Assembly: GCA_963575745.1 (NCBI GenBank)
Contig: CAUYUJ010005047.1
Span: forward strand, 1-64,000
Source of the DNA: Prorocentrum cordatum
Lineage: Eukaryota > Sar > Dinophyceae > Prorocentrales > Prorocentraceae
DNA length: 64,000 nt
Direction of reading: 5' to 3'
A program made the position numbers and the translations under genes. The notes under the pieces were generated by a model. It worked only from the letters and a program-made list of their open reading frames with translations, did not search any database and was not told where the DNA came from. Shown in pieces: positions 41,597 through 51,813 of this stretch. The stretch's first letter is position 1. Each line of letters opens with the position of its first letter.

Positions 41597-41763
41597 GAAG
41601 TCCGGGTGTTGCCAGAAGTGCCCCGTGGCCCAAGGTGCCCCCAGCTTTTCGCTTCATTTTGGAGCCCCGGGGGCCCTCGGGTGCCCTGGAGGCCGTCTGG
41701 GCCACCCCGAGAATCCTGGGGGTACCTTGGGCCAGGGGCACTTCTAGCAACACCCGAGAAGTC
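41597..41763. mobile_element. MITE K
   Basis: Inverted ends: left GGGTGTTGCCAGAAGTGCCC then CGTGGCCCAAGGTGCCCCC; right, reverse complement, GGGTGTTGCTAGAAGTGCCC then CTGGCCCAAGGTACCCCC. About 38 bases, three differences. The middle is CTTGGGG-like. No ORF. Confidence 0.75.
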
Positions 41764-41801
41764 AGCGAGGATAGCCCCCCAGGTCTGAGATCTGCACTGA
41801 C

Positions 41802-41965
41802 GAAATGGGCACGGAAAGAATAGGTAATTACAATGCCCCACAGCGGATCGTGTTCCTTTTGCACAGGACTCGATGTCCGCGCCGCCGCGGCCTGTGTCCA
41901 TTTGAGACGGAAGGCCGCCCGCCCAACAGCGGCCGCTGTTGGTCTGGGACAGCATTTGTTGTTGA
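41802..41965 (+). mobile_element. MITE E, copy 2 (right end lost)
   Basis: Begins GAAATGGGCACGGAAAGAAT and keeps GATGTCCGCGCCGCCGCGGC and GCGGCCGCTGTTGGTCTGGGA, but breaks off before the right inverted repeat and continues into GAGAACGGAGTGAAGAC, a sequence that also follows the copy at 53 kb. Confidence 0.75.
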
Positions 41966-43280
41966 GAACGGAGTGAAGACGGGGCCTCAATTCGGGTACA
42001 GCCAGGACCCTGGGTAAGGGGACCCGGTTAGTGGTAGGGCCCCCGCGGGGCCCCTAAATTGGCCAGAGTCACTAAACCAGGTCTGCCGCACCTGGTGTTT
42101 TTCGGGTGACGGCAGCTCCGGTTAGTGGGAATGGACCGGGGGGGGGCGTCCCCCAGTACAAATCACTAAACCAGGTCCCACTAAACCCAGTTCTGCCAAT
42201 GCCCGACCCGAGAACGGAGTGAAGACGTGGCCTCAATGAGGGCCCCGTCCTCGCGCCGGGGAGGGTCACTCTTTTGGGCGGTGTGGCTTTGATACGCCTG
42301 CAGAAAGGACCACCTTTCTCCCTGGGACTTCTGGCCCTCCCAGCTCGGGTCCCCTCCCTGCGGGTTCGGGGGAGGGTCGGGGGGGCCCCAGACTCTGGGC
42401 CGTCGGCGTGGCCACGCGCCGGTCGTCGAACAGACGTGTCCTTGGGTGCCGGAGTGCCACTCTGCTTTGGGCGCCCTCCTGCTTCAGGGGCCGGGTGGTC
42501 TTTCCTCTTTCTTTCTCGGGGGGCGGGCGGAAGCCCGATCTCATTTCAACGCCTTCATACCTCATGCTTTCACCTACTTCTTCCGACTGGCGGGTCCGGA
42601 AATGATGGTGACGAAGACCGGCAGCAAATCCTGTCCGGTTTGAACAGGAATCGCAGGCGGTGTCGCCGTGGTTGGTGCCCATTTTAAACAACAAATTGAC
42701 TGCCCAGCAGCGAGGGGTTCCGTTACAAACTGTTCCGAGGGGGGCGAGGGGGTTGATGCGGACATAACCCTTAACCCTAATAGCATAGTGAAGAGATGGT
42801 CTCACTGAGGTCCCCGTCTTTGCATCAGGGATGATGTATTTGGGCGGTTTGGTTTGGTAGATCTGCAGAGAAGACCCCCTATCGCTAATATTTGTGGCTT
42901 CCACACTTAGGTCGCCTCCGAAAGGGTTGGGGGGGGGGAGGATGAGGAAGACTAGGACTTTCAGAACAGGGAAAGGCGGAGATTCGCCGTAAAGGCGATC
43001 AACCGGTGCCTTCCTCCCAGACTGTGTTCTAACGGCTCCCTGGGCCCCCACCAAGACTCGCTTCTTTCGTTACACGGGCAGGAGGAGGAGTAGGAGGAGG
43101 AGGAGGAGGAGGAGGCGGAGGAGGAGGAGGAGGAGGAGGAGGAGGAGGAGGCGTCCGTAGGCCGAACCAGTAAAGCAGCGCCAAAACTGGCGCAGGGAAA
43201 GGACCCAAGAGGCACAGAGTAGCCACCGCACACGACAGCGTCCGAGGGGATGCTGCCTTGCACTGGGGCCTCTCTCCGCC
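41966..43280. repeat. Hairpin pairs and GAGAACGGAG-type repeat family
   Basis: 42010-42205 has two tandem hairpins built from CCGGTTAGTG and CACTAAACCAGGTC. 42211-42304 (GAGAACGGAGTGAAGACGTG … GATACGCCTGCAG) is also found at 53602-53694. 42780-42930 and 56005-56130 are diverged relatives (GTCCCCGT…GCATCAGGGAT). 43078-43152 is (GGA)n. No gene. Confidence 0.65.
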
Positions 43281-46200
43281 TCAATCCGAGTCGTCGGAAC
43301 CAGGGTCATTTAAAACGGGATTTAAAAGAGGGGCAACATCCTCCTCCTCCCGAAGACCCGACACAATCCTCCGCGGGAGGGAGGAGTTGGACGACGACGA
43401 CGCGGCGGCGGCGGCAACGGGCCGGCCTGCCCCCTCCCCGTGGAGGTGGCGGGCGGCCTCGGCCTCCGCACCGAAAACGCCGTCGTCGCCGTCACCTGGC
43501 GCGCGCGCTCGCCCCTGGGGCGACCTGCGGCGCGCGCCGTCGCTCGCTCCTTCCACCCCCGCTCCCGACCCACCGTCCGCCCCACCGTCCCCGCCCCCTT
43601 CTCTAGCCCGAACACGGGCACGGACAGCAGACAGAGACTGGAGCGGCCGAGCAGCAGCTGGGATGGAGAGCGGGCGATTGGCGGCGATGTACTCGGCCAC
43701 CACAGCTGGATTCGCCGCCTCGACCGCGGCGCACGACACCGCCCACGGCTTCTTGGGATGGAGCCCTCGCCTCAGCCGCCTGAGCGCCGTGGTGCCCGCA
43801 CTGCTACGCTGCTCATCAGTGCGTGGCTTCTCGCACCGTTTCGCCAACATATGAATTCGGTGCTGCGCGAAATAACCGCACAGCATACAAAAGAGGAGAG
43901 GGCGCTCCTGGTCCGCAACCTGCGTACTGGCCAGCTGGTGGCCATGGTTCGGGGAAGAGGTCAAGAGCTCCTGCACCAGACTCGGGAACCCCGAACATCC
44001 GACCTCGGGCCTGGAGTCCTCACAACCACTATAAAAACAGAGACAATTGCTGCATCTGTGGCCCCACAACCAGGGCTCCCACGCATGCCAGCCGTCCGCT
44101 GCTTTAAAAAGTTTGACCCTCTTGTCTTGTTTCGGGGGCCTCTGGTGCTGGACCCTCGGAAACAGCGGCAAAATCTCGGCCGCTAGTCGTGCCACCGTTT
44201 CGAGATCTCTGATCGAGCTACTGACTGCATCCCACTCGGCCTGAGCAGGCCGAGGGTGTAACAAAATAGCTTGCTTGGCTTCGCTGTCCGCTCGCCAATT
44301 AGCTTGACCGATCCATCTTTCAGGAGCAGGGAGTGCATCAATCACGCTGAGATCACGGTGAGCTGGAGTATACACTGCTGGCGCATATCTGTTAGCCTGC
44401 ATATGCTGTAACGCTCCACGACGTAAGCCCGAATACTTATGCTTTGGGTTAAGCTGCATCTGGGGAGAGCTGTTGTGCAACCGAACCGCATTCATACAAT
44501 CACTGTAACACGCAGCACCATACTGGGGCACGAAGATAGGGAGGAGGCTGAGCGCAAGTTGTTTTGCCGCCTGATTCGTCTGCGGCAGGGATGGCCACAC
44601 CGTGCCCTTTGCTGTCGCCACCTGCTGCCCATCGGTCCCCATGAAGACCCACGCATATGAGGCCCTGGAGAGTTCCTTTATCATGTGCGGGACACAAGAG
44701 CCATCGCCAGACACGCTCAGGCCCTCTGGGTTGAAGGCGCTCCAGTCCATGGGGGCGCCCTCAGCATCGAACAAGGCAGGCTCATGCTCGTCGCTCGGCT
44801 GAGGCCACGAGGAAGACGGGTGCCGAAACTTGAGTCCTGTGAAGAACTCCTGAGCACCTTCCTGTGCCTGCTGGTAGAAAAAATCAGTGGCCTGCACGGC
44901 CTCACGGGCATTCTTGATCTCGGCAGACCCCTCACACTTGTACAGACGGTGATGGATGGAGTCGGGTTGGTTGCAGACGGGGCACAAACCCTGCGACAGG
45001 TACCCCGCTCGGACGGCCCGATCCTCGCACCAACACCCGTCGCAGAAAATGGCTCTCACCATATACTTGCCCTGAGCACTCAACCCCAAACCCTTGCCGT
45101 TAGCCTTAGTAATTCTACGAATGGGGTCAACGCAAACTCGCTCCCCCTCGCCCCAACCAAGCCGGCTACCCAGGACCCGCTCGTGATGTCTTTGGACACC
45201 TTCCCTAAGCAGGGCGTTAAGCATAGCAGGGGAGTTGTAAAAGAGCGAGAGCTCATTCCCTCGATCGTCGGTCCAGAGGAAGGGGCCATTACTTTTCCAA
45301 CCGATCCTATCCAGGGAGAGCCACGCTCTGGATATGGGGCCTTTCGTTTTTTCCCACAGAAGTCCTTCCTTGGGCACCGCCAACCACATGCGCCGAAGGT
45401 CGGGCAGCGTGAAGTGCGCGAGGCCAGGCTTAGTAGCCGTGTGCCAGACGGCGCTGGCCCACGCTAAGGCGGGGGCGACCATGCTACGCCAGACTGGGTC
45501 GCCGTGCAGCACCGTCTTAGCCTTGACCGACACTCCCGCATGAGCGGGCGACTGAAAGGAAAGCATTATCGAACGAATCTTTTTGAGCTCGGCATCGGTG
45601 GCTCCAGTAACCGTGTCCCCGAAAGAGACGGCAGGCCGAACCCCCGCCGTGTAGATTTTCCCCATACGACCCTTGTCCCTCGGGAGGCTCTTTCTGAGAC
45701 GCTTAAGCTTACGATGCCTTCTAATCATATCGGCAATCCTAGTCCTACGTTTAGCACACACCCCATGTTTGCCACGCTCGACCCCAGGCGCCAAATCAAC
45801 CCCCAACGACACGACATGGGTGCCCACCGTTCCAGCCAGCGTTCCGATCCTGCGTCCAAGCCGTAGCGACAGGGCAGGGGTGGAGGCGAAAGTGAGCAGC
45901 TTGTCGGCCGCAAGGCCGACTCCCAAATCGCGTTGGAAGACCTCATGCAGGTCTTCGGCGGCTTTGCCCAGGACCTCGACAACATGATCTGGGCTGCCGT
46001 ACGCACTGACAGTATCATCATCAATGTACGAGGCCAAAGCAACGTCACGGCTGCGCTCAAGAAACTTATCGAAAGGAACCATGGCATAGACCTTGACACA
46101 TATATCATTGAGGCAGGACCCCGCTGGTAACCCTGACGTCGCAAAGAGTGGCACCAGGCTATGGTCCGTGCCGAGCCGCAGGATCCTCGGCCCGCGCCAA

Positions 46201-48986
46201 AAATTGAAAGTGACCTTCACCACGACGGCTGGCAGCCCCGCCGCCAAAGATCGATCACGAAGGGTGGTGAGCCTGAACGACTCGTAGTATTTAGAGCCAT
46301 CCCAAGAGAAACCTCCCGTGACTCCACCGTCCCCCTCTTCGGCTTCAGCTCTCACCGCCTGATTCCATATGCTGCCTTCCGCCGACTTCCCCGAACCGAA
46401 GGCCCAGTACTTCCTGGGATGGGCTTCATCAAAGCCCAAGAGCGTGGAACGCCGAGCTTTCTCCCAGAGCCTAACTGGGGCAGCACAAAGCAACGCAGGC
46501 CTGAGACCCCCTTTTGGTTTTTCGAGCAGGGGGAAGAGCATCCAATACACCGCGTTCGGGAAGACTCCGATCTTCTCGATAACTTGAAACATGCAGCAGA
46601 GGGCCTCAAGGCCTTCGTCACAAAGCATACCGTAGTGTCTGACATGAATACCGTCCAAACTCTGAGCCGTGTGCGGGCTGAAGGTTTTACACGTAGCACG
46701 GATATCATCGGGCCTCAAGCGCTCAAAGCATTCGCGATCCAGAACTTCGAGGGGCTCGGGGCACGGCGTGGCCCCCCAGAAGGATCCTAACACGTTGGCT
46801 TCATTCGCGAGCAGCTTGCGCGGGTCAGACGAGAAAACACCAGGGGCCGTTTCGATGACCGTGGGGTGCCACTTTGGTTTTAAACGAGACAACTTGTGCA
46901 TCTTCTTAGCCGAGCCAGAAAGCGCCTCCCTCTGCCATTGGTCCCAGCTCACCTTAGCACGGTTGTCGAGACCCGTACGGGCCGCATCAAAATCATCACC
47001 CCAATCGTCGAGCGCAGTCGTTAGCTTGTCGAGCCAATTGGCGATCTGGGTCCAATCCTGAGGGCGAGACGCCACTAACTGCCTGGCTGCACCGACGGTG
47101 GCGTCCAGCCTCACCGACAGTCCCTCGCCGTCGAAGGGCTGGTGGAGGCTGGCACACAGGTTACACAGCGCCTGGACGCCCAGATGGTCAACAAAGTCGC
47201 GGTTCTCGTGAACCCTCAAAGCCGTGCACTGGAGATCTCGGAGCGACTGCTGGAGCCAAATCCACCCTTCCAAAACCAACTCTTCATCCTCGGGCCGTCG
47301 CCTCGGCTTGGCGAAAACAGAAACCCATTTGGCCGACGGCGGCAGCCCCTTGAGGCCTTTGTTTTTGATCGGGGTGTCGAGCTTACCTTCAAGCTCCAGC
47401 TCCATAACATCAGAAAAACTTTTCCAAGCTAAGTTCCGCAACTCCCACGCCACGTTGACAGCATCATGACTGGCAGATCTGTTAGCTTCCTCAGCAAGGG
47501 CCCGCGGGACCACCCAAGACGGAGGTTGGGGGGAGGGGCCCACAGGAAGCTCCCGTGGCAGCCTCTGATGAGTCTGATACACTAGCTGTTTGATCCCGCT
47601 AACACCTGCCTTGAAGTGCAACTGGACAGGCTTGTGCGGTCGGTGCGGCCATGTGGTGACGGTGATGGTCTTGTCAACCAACTTCGCCACAGCCGGCGAG
47701 GCCGCGAAGTAATCGATGAACGAATTAGCCGCTGGCGTCGAACATGTTTCGACTGGGGGCTTTAAGATGACCATGTTGGCTTTCCTCGGCATCCCCGACA
47801 GTTCTAGGATCGATTCGTGGAAGTTCCAATCGCCACCCATAATCGCTAGGTGCTGGCCCTCTAAAGTCTCCCCCGCGCGTTTCAGGATATCCAAGTTACG
47901 TTTACTGAGGCCCTCAGAATGATACAGGTAAGCACACGCAGCAATAAGGGCTTTGGGCCACTGGGGAATGTCCAACTCGACTACGATGAGCCTATGGGGG
48001 ACCAGCACGCCCTTCGGACACCATGATGGCCATCGAATACCCACCGACGTACGAGCGAAGATGGCCACTCTTGCGGATGTCTGGCCGCCGTCACATGGTG
48101 TTGACGGCGTGCAGAGAAGGTGCCAACCTGACGATAGCGCCTTGGCCGTCTTGTCCCCTTGCGTCTCATCGGTAAACCCAACCTCTTGAGCGAACAGCAC
48201 CAGAGCTTCCGACCGAGCGAGACGTTTCTCGAGTGTCCTCCAGCTGTTACCGTTGTAGCACTCAAAAACCTGCCCTGGATGGTCGTCAGTTTTTAAACGA
48301 CATGTTGGCGGCGGACAGACGGCCCCGAATTTCGAAGTCTTGAAACCCGAGCACAACGGCACGCTACTGGAAGAGGGGGTGGAGCCAGCACCACCAGGAG
48401 CTGCTGAGCCCACGCTCTGCTGCTGCTGGGCGGCCCAGTTACCGACGACCCCTTCCGTTCTACAGTTAGTTTTTCGAGCTGGATCCAGCGCCAGGTGGGG
48501 ATGAGGATGCGCCGAAAAAGCGCCACAATCGCTGCCCTGCTGGGCCTCGGGGTCGCGACAAACGGCCCCAGGAGCCAAAAGAGCTTGGCCTGACCATGTC
48601 TCCATAGTCGTACACACCCCTGCCCTCTTAGCCGCAAGGGCCCCGACCGCAGAGGGCGCCAGGTCGGACAGGGGCGGGGAGACATGGCCTAGAGAGACCG
48701 ACTGAACATTACTACCCTGAGCCTCCGCCTCGGAGACTCTCAGCACAGGTGCCTGCCCATCAACCGCTTGATCACCGTCGAAGCTGCCGTGGAGCAGGTA
48801 GTCGAACAGGTACCACTGGATGCGCAACGAGTTCTGCCGCTGGACTGTCCAGTCAACCCCGAAGTGCATCACGTAAAAATCAAAAGCATCATCGGTCAAG
48901 ACGGTGGGCACGCGCAGAGACTCGACTGGACGATCTCCCCGAACTGGCCCTGGACCGTGATGTGAACTCCCACTCGACGCAGCCAT
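43281..48986 (-). CDS. LINE ORF2 polyprotein: endonuclease, reverse transcriptase, zinc knuckle, RNase H-like
   Basis: About 1,901 residues if it starts at the ATG at 48986; the same frame is open up to 50231 through ORF1. An AP-endonuclease-like (EEP) domain runs from about residue 260 to 470: FAQEVG with the metal-binding Glu at ~268, GGDWN at ~382, then SFIDYF. The reverse transcriptase has LPAGSCLND and the catalytic YIDDD at ~985. A zinc-binding CDGCWC…CPVCNQ…HHRLYKC module follows at 1310-1350. An RNase H-like segment follows: DGSC (~1425), SDC (~1494), NWRADSEA (~1562); the usual helix Glu looks replaced (NQAAKQLAL), so RNase activity is uncertain. The C-terminus has more Cys/His pairs and a low-complexity tail. 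It nicks target DNA and copies element RNA by target-primed reverse transcription. No internal stop, so a recent insertion. Confidence 0.9.
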   Translation of the reverse strand: MAASSGSSHHGPGPVRGDRPVESLRVPTVLTDDAFDFYVMHFGVDWTVQRQNSLRIQWYLFDYLLHGSFDGDQAVDGQAPVLRVSEAEAQGSNVQSVSLGHVSPPLSDLAPSAVGALAAKRAGVCTTMETWSGQALLAPGAVCRDPEAQQGSDCGAFSAHPHPHLALDPARKTNCRTEGVVGNWAAQQQQSVGSAAPGGAGSTPSSSSVPLCSGFKTSKFGAVCPPPTCRLKTDDHPGQVFECYNGNSWRTLEKRLARSEALVLFAQEVGFTDETQGDKTAKALSSGWHLLCTPSTPCDGGQTSARVAIFARTSVGIRWPSWCPKGVLVPHRLIVVELDIPQWPKALIAACAYLYHSEGLSKRNLDILKRAGETLEGQHLAIMGGDWNFHESILELSGMPRKANMVILKPPVETCSTPAANSFIDYFAASPAVAKLVDKTITVTTWPHRPHKPVQLHFKAGVSGIKQLVYQTHQRLPRELPVGPSPQPPSWVVPRALAEEANRSASHDAVNVAWELRNLAWKSFSDVMELELEGKLDTPIKNKGLKGLPPSAKWVSVFAKPRRRPEDEELVLEGWIWLQQSLRDLQCTALRVHENRDFVDHLGVQALCNLCASLHQPFDGEGLSVRLDATVGAARQLVASRPQDWTQIANWLDKLTTALDDWGDDFDAARTGLDNRAKVSWDQWQREALSGSAKKMHKLSRLKPKWHPTVIETAPGVFSSDPRKLLANEANVLGSFWGATPCPEPLEVLDRECFERLRPDDIRATCKTFSPHTAQSLDGIHVRHYGMLCDEGLEALCCMFQVIEKIGVFPNAVYWMLFPLLEKPKGGLRPALLCAAPVRLWEKARRSTLLGFDEAHPRKYWAFGSGKSAEGSIWNQAVRAEAEEGDGGVTGGFSWDGSKYYESFRLTTLRDRSLAAGLPAVVVKVTFNFWRGPRILRLGTDHSLVPLFATSGLPAGSCLNDICVKVYAMVPFDKFLERSRDVALASYIDDDTVSAYGSPDHVVEVLGKAAEDLHEVFQRDLGVGLAADKLLTFASTPALSLRLGRRIGTLAGTVGTHVVSLGVDLAPGVERGKHGVCAKRRTRIADMIRRHRKLKRLRKSLPRDKGRMGKIYTAGVRPAVSFGDTVTGATDAELKKIRSIMLSFQSPAHAGVSVKAKTVLHGDPVWRSMVAPALAWASAVWHTATKPGLAHFTLPDLRRMWLAVPKEGLLWEKTKGPISRAWLSLDRIGWKSNGPFLWTDDRGNELSLFYNSPAMLNALLREGVQRHHERVLGSRLGWGEGERVCVDPIRRITKANGKGLGLSAQGKYMVRAIFCDGCWCEDRAVRAGYLSQGLCPVCNQPDSIHHRLYKCEGSAEIKNAREAVQATDFFYQQAQEGAQEFFTGLKFRHPSSSWPQPSDEHEPALFDAEGAPMDWSAFNPEGLSVSGDGSCVPHMIKELSRASYAWVFMGTDGQQVATAKGTVWPSLPQTNQAAKQLALSLLPIFVPQYGAACYSDCMNAVRLHNSSPQMQLNPKHKYSGLRRGALQHMQANRYAPAVYTPAHRDLSVIDALPAPERWIGQANWRADSEAKQAILLHPRPAQAEWDAVSSSIRDLETVARLAAEILPLFPRVQHQRPPKQDKRVKLFKAADGWHAWEPWLWGHRCSNCLCFYSGCEDSRPEVGCSGFPSLVQELLTSSPNHGHQLASTQVADQERPLLFCMLCGYFAQHRIHMLAKRCEKPRTDEQRSSAGTTALRRLRRGLHPKKPWAVSCAAVEAANPAVVAEYIAANRPLSIPAAARPLQSLSAVRARVRAREGGGDGGADGGSGAGVEGASDGARRRSPQGRARAPGDGDDGVFGAEAEAARHLHGEGAGRPVAAAAASSSSNSSLPRRIVSGLREEEDVAPLLNPVLNDPGSDDSD

Positions 48987-49110
48987 ACGTCGACCAATTT
49001 TCTTGGGCGGGGAGAGCACTGCTTGCTGGAGGGTGGGCCACTGCGCGTCACCAAGTACTGGGAATGGCTCCAACAATCCAGCGTCATCATCACCGCATAA
49101 TCGATCATCG

Positions 49111-50151
49111 TCAAAGCTGAGCCGTGCGTGGTCGTTTGAGTCGGGCTGCCGACAAAGCCTCCACGATCGCTCGCTTGTCTCCCTTGTGCTTCTCCCAGAA
49201 GGCCTCGACATCGGCTGTATCCTGGAAGCATGCGTCCAGCTCCTCATCAGCATCCATAGGCACAGGCTCCGTGACACCGTCTTTACTGCCACTGGCCGCC
49301 TTTTTAGCATTCTCCATGAAGAGCTTCTCGTAGTCCTTGAAGGCCTGGGACTCCAGCATCTCTTTGATTTCATCCTTGCCCTGAAGAACCTCAGTAGGCA
49401 GCTCCAAGCTTGGGACACGAGGAAAAACACGACCAGGAGCGTCTTGTGGGATGGAATCCACGAGCTGCTGGTTGAGCGCCTTGACCTCGGCATCCAACGC
49501 TCTTTGCTTCGCCACCAAATCATCACGCTTCGCCTCTGCCTCCTTGATCGACTCATTCTGGAGGCGCAGCTCTTCAGCGATTTGAGTCTGGCGCTTTTTG
49601 GCTTTCGCCAACCTGTGCCCGACATTGGTATGTATCGTGATGTCCGACTTTTTGGCCTCCAACTTGGCACGCACATCACGGAGCTGTGCCAGCAAGAGAT
49701 CCTTCGCCGTCGCCATGTGGTCTTTGTCACAAGGCTTAATCGCCTCCTCCAGCTCGGTGGCCTGGGTGACCAGGGGGTCGTCCTCGGCCTCCGCGCCCTG
49801 AGCAGAGGATGGCTGGGCTCCTCCTCCACCAGTTGGGCCCTGAGGCCCCCCGGCCCCACCGCGAGGTTGGGCCGCCTTGATGAAGGAGTCGATGCGCTTC
49901 TGCATGTCCGCAATCTGCTTCTCAAGCTTAGACTGCTGACGCTCGCCCAGCTTCGGCGCGGGCCCGCCACCACCAGGGTCACGAGCAGGGCCACCAGCAC
50001 CACCGAACGTCTTAGCCTTTGCGATGACGTGCTTGGGAGCGGGGGCCCCGCAGCGGCACCGCAGCCTGCACGCCCAGTTGGACGTGAGCCCACATGTCTG
50101 GCATCCCCAGTACGGTAGCTTGGGACCCTTGACCACATCCTTATTCGCCAT
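49111..50151 (-). CDS. LINE ORF1: zinc finger plus coiled-coil protein
   Basis: 346 residues from the ATG at 50151. Residues ~15-40 carry YWGCQTCGL…NWACRLRCRCGA, a Cys-rich zinc-binding module known from dinoflagellate retroelement proteins. A Gly/Pro linker follows, then a short coiled coil (KLGERQQSKLEKQIADMQKR) and a long one over ~130-235, rich in Lys, Glu, Ala and Gln. This is the layout of a LINE nucleic-acid-binding ORF1 (RNP formation, chaperone). ORF2 lies downstream in the +1 frame; its first ATG is 124 bases after the ORF1 stop, so either re-initiation or frameshifting could produce ORF2. Confidence 0.85.
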   Translation of the reverse strand: MANKDVVKGPKLPYWGCQTCGLTSNWACRLRCRCGAPAPKHVIAKAKTFGGAGGPARDPGGGGPAPKLGERQQSKLEKQIADMQKRIDSFIKAAQPRGGAGGPQGPTGGGGAQPSSAQGAEAEDDPLVTQATELEEAIKPCDKDHMATAKDLLLAQLRDVRAKLEAKKSDITIHTNVGHRLAKAKKRQTQIAEELRLQNESIKEAEAKRDDLVAKQRALDAEVKALNQQLVDSIPQDAPGRVFPRVPSLELPTEVLQGKDEIKEMLESQAFKDYEKLFMENAKKAASGSKDGVTEPVPMDADEELDACFQDTADVEAFWEKHKGDKRAIVEALSAARLKRPRTAQL

Positions 50152-50158
50152 GCGCCCC

Positions 50159-50809
50159 CGCGGGGCAAAGTACGTCGCTGCTCCTGCAGGAGCTCACCGA
50201 TCACCGAGCCAAAATCAGCTCGCAGCAGCACTTAGCCGCTCTGAAGGTGTACTGCTGCAAGCCCAAAAACTTGGGCCAGAACGGCTGGAGGAGGAGGAGG
50301 AGGAGGAGGAGGAGGAGGAGGAGGAGGAGGAGGAGGAGGAGGAGGAACGGCCTGGGCGCTGGGCGGGAGAGTCTCCGCCCGCCGCCGCGGCGGCCGCAGA
50401 GCACAGCTGAGGAATGAGAGGGAGGCCCCCCGCCGCCCTGCGGCAGAGGAGCGGGTCTCCGGGCACGCGGCCCCCGCTCCCGCAGGGCAAGGGGCCGCGG
50501 CGGGGAGGGCCTGGCAGGCGGCAGGACCCCCTCCCGCCCCTCCTCCGCGGCCCTCGCGACGGCGCCGCCCCCGTGGCCCGCGACGGCGCCGCCCTTCTGG
50601 CGCCCCGTCGGCCGCGTGCACCTCGCCGAGGCCCTTCTCTTTCGGAGGTGGATGGACCTCCTAGTTACCCTGACGCGTCGATTCAGGAATTGGCCGTCTC
50701 CCGCTCGCGGGAGGGCCTCGCGGCCGTCATTTTTGCGGGTCCAGGCCCGTCGGTCTCGGTCCCAGGCCGTTTTCACTGAGGGGAGGTTTGCTGAAGGGAG
50801 GTTTGTCCA
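50159..50809. repeat. LINE 5' flank with GGA array and GC-rich spacer
   Basis: (GGA)n 50288-50345. The minus strand at about 50262-50278 reads AGCCGTTCTGGCCCAAG, 14 of 17 to the spliced-leader 3' part, too weak to call. The remainder is GC-rich. Confidence 0.5.
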
Positions 50810-51158
50810 CCGCCGACTCTTGGACTTCTGCTCCTGCTTCTCCGGCGCGGCAGCTGCGGCGTCCAGGGCCGACGCCGCAGGCCGAGCCGCCTCCAGGGCC
50901 TCTCCGGCCAGAGCGGCCTCTGCGGCAGCCGGTGCAGCCCGCGTGGCGCCCAGGCGCACCTTGCTCGCCTCGACCGCCGCCCCAGCCGTCGCCGTCGCCG
51001 CCCCGACTCCCGTCGGAGCGATCTCCTTCACCTTCTTCCGTCGTCGCGCCCGCTTGCCGTCGACGGCCTGCGCGCCGCAGGCCTCCTTCAGCAGGTCGGG
51101 GAAGCCGTCCTCCACGTCGATGTGTTCCTCCACCTTCCCGATGGTCCCGTTCCCAGCG
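50810..51158 (-). CDS. Putative last exon of an unidentified minus-strand gene
   Basis: Reads SAGNGTIGKVEEHIDVEDGF then PDLLKEACGA, a basic KRARRRKKVKE patch and an Ala-rich stretch ending KSKSRRW. The first part has clear protein character. It is in frame with the preceding exon only if 32 bases (51159-51190, GTGAGG…CTGCAG) are removed. The 3' border is uncertain. Confidence 0.4.
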
Positions 51159-51190
51159 CTGCAGCCTATTACGTCGGGCTCAGGCCTCAC

Positions 51191-51637
51191 CTCATTTTCG
51201 ATCTTTGGTCGTCATCCTCTGGCGTGTGCTCGGAGAGGCGCTCGTTCACCTTGACCCCCGCCTCGAGCGCCGCCGTGGCACCGTTCAGGTGCTGAGCCTC
51301 TTTGCGGCCCGCCACATGAGGAGATAGCATTGCGCCTCCAGGTATTATGAAGGGATCAGGAGCTGCGTCGCCTGCACAGCCCGATCGCCCGCAGCAGCCC
51401 GCCATTGGGGCAGGCACGCGAGAGCGAGCACAACCACTGCACTGTAAAAGGTCAGTGCCCATGGACGTATCATGCACGTGCATATCCACCATCGCGGCGG
51501 CATCAATCGAAATGGCCAGATTGCCCTCTGCCGCACTTACTTGTTTCGGAACCCCAGGACCAAGCCCCGACGGGGGGAGATCCAGGTAGCGTAGCCAGGC
51601 GGCCTGGGCCGCCTCCATCTTGGCGCGGCCCTGGTCA
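51191..51637 (-). CDS. Putative exon of an unidentified minus-strand gene
   Basis: Reads SDQGRAKMEAAQAAWLRYLD … PKQVSAAEGNLAISID … and ends SEHTPEDDDQRSKM followed by AG|GTGAGG, a near-consensus donor. The middle (51350-51500) may switch frame, since another minus frame is hydrophobic there. No known family. Confidence 0.4.
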
Positions 51638-51653
51638 CTGAACTCCAGGGGGC

Positions 51654-51784
51654 CTCCGGTCTCTCAGAATCAAAAGCGAGTCGCTACCGGTCTCATCGAT
51701 GAGGTCGACCATCCAGCGAGAGCGGGCGAGCTGGTCAGGGGGCCTGCCGCCAGCACACAGACAGAGGATGATCCCGTGCGCGTC
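51654..51784 (-). CDS. Putative exon of an unidentified minus-strand gene
   Basis: Reads DAHGIILCLCAGGRPPDQLA then RWMVDLIDETGSDSLLIL, with strong protein character. It links to the preceding exon if 29 bases (51785-51813, GCACCG…GAGCAG) are removed, and to the next if 16 bases (51638-51653) are removed. The 16-base gap is too short for a known spliceosomal intron, so a frameshift there is more likely. Confidence 0.4.
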
Positions 51785-51813
51785 CTGCTCAGGGCCGTGC
51801 CGCCGCACGGTGC

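Larger units (their letters stand above)
43281..50300 (-). mobile_element. Full-length-looking non-LTR retrotransposon (LINE)
   Basis: Two open reading frames in LINE order on the minus strand. The 5' UTR lies right of 50151 and contains a (GGA)n array at 50288-50345. The exact 5' and 3' ends cannot be set: no clear 3' tail is seen left of 43281, where (TCC/GGA)n follows at 43078-43152, and no target duplication was identified. Confidence 0.75.

Noticed and set aside
42764-42782. CCCTTAACCCTAA telomere-like word
   Set aside because: Only two imperfect units; not a telomeric tract.
49003-50118. 371-codon plus-strand ORF
   Set aside because: Antisense shadow of LINE ORF1.
49140-50231. Extended N-terminus of the LINE ORF2 frame upstream of 49139
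   Set aside because: This part overlaps ORF1 in another frame and has no domain character; ORF2 is annotated from the ATG at 48986.
50205-50280. Spliced-leader-like ATTTTGGCTC and AGCCGTTCTGGCCCAAG upstream of LINE ORF1
   Set aside because: Only 10 contiguous or 14 of 17 bases; two such weak hits in 80 bases could easily be chance.
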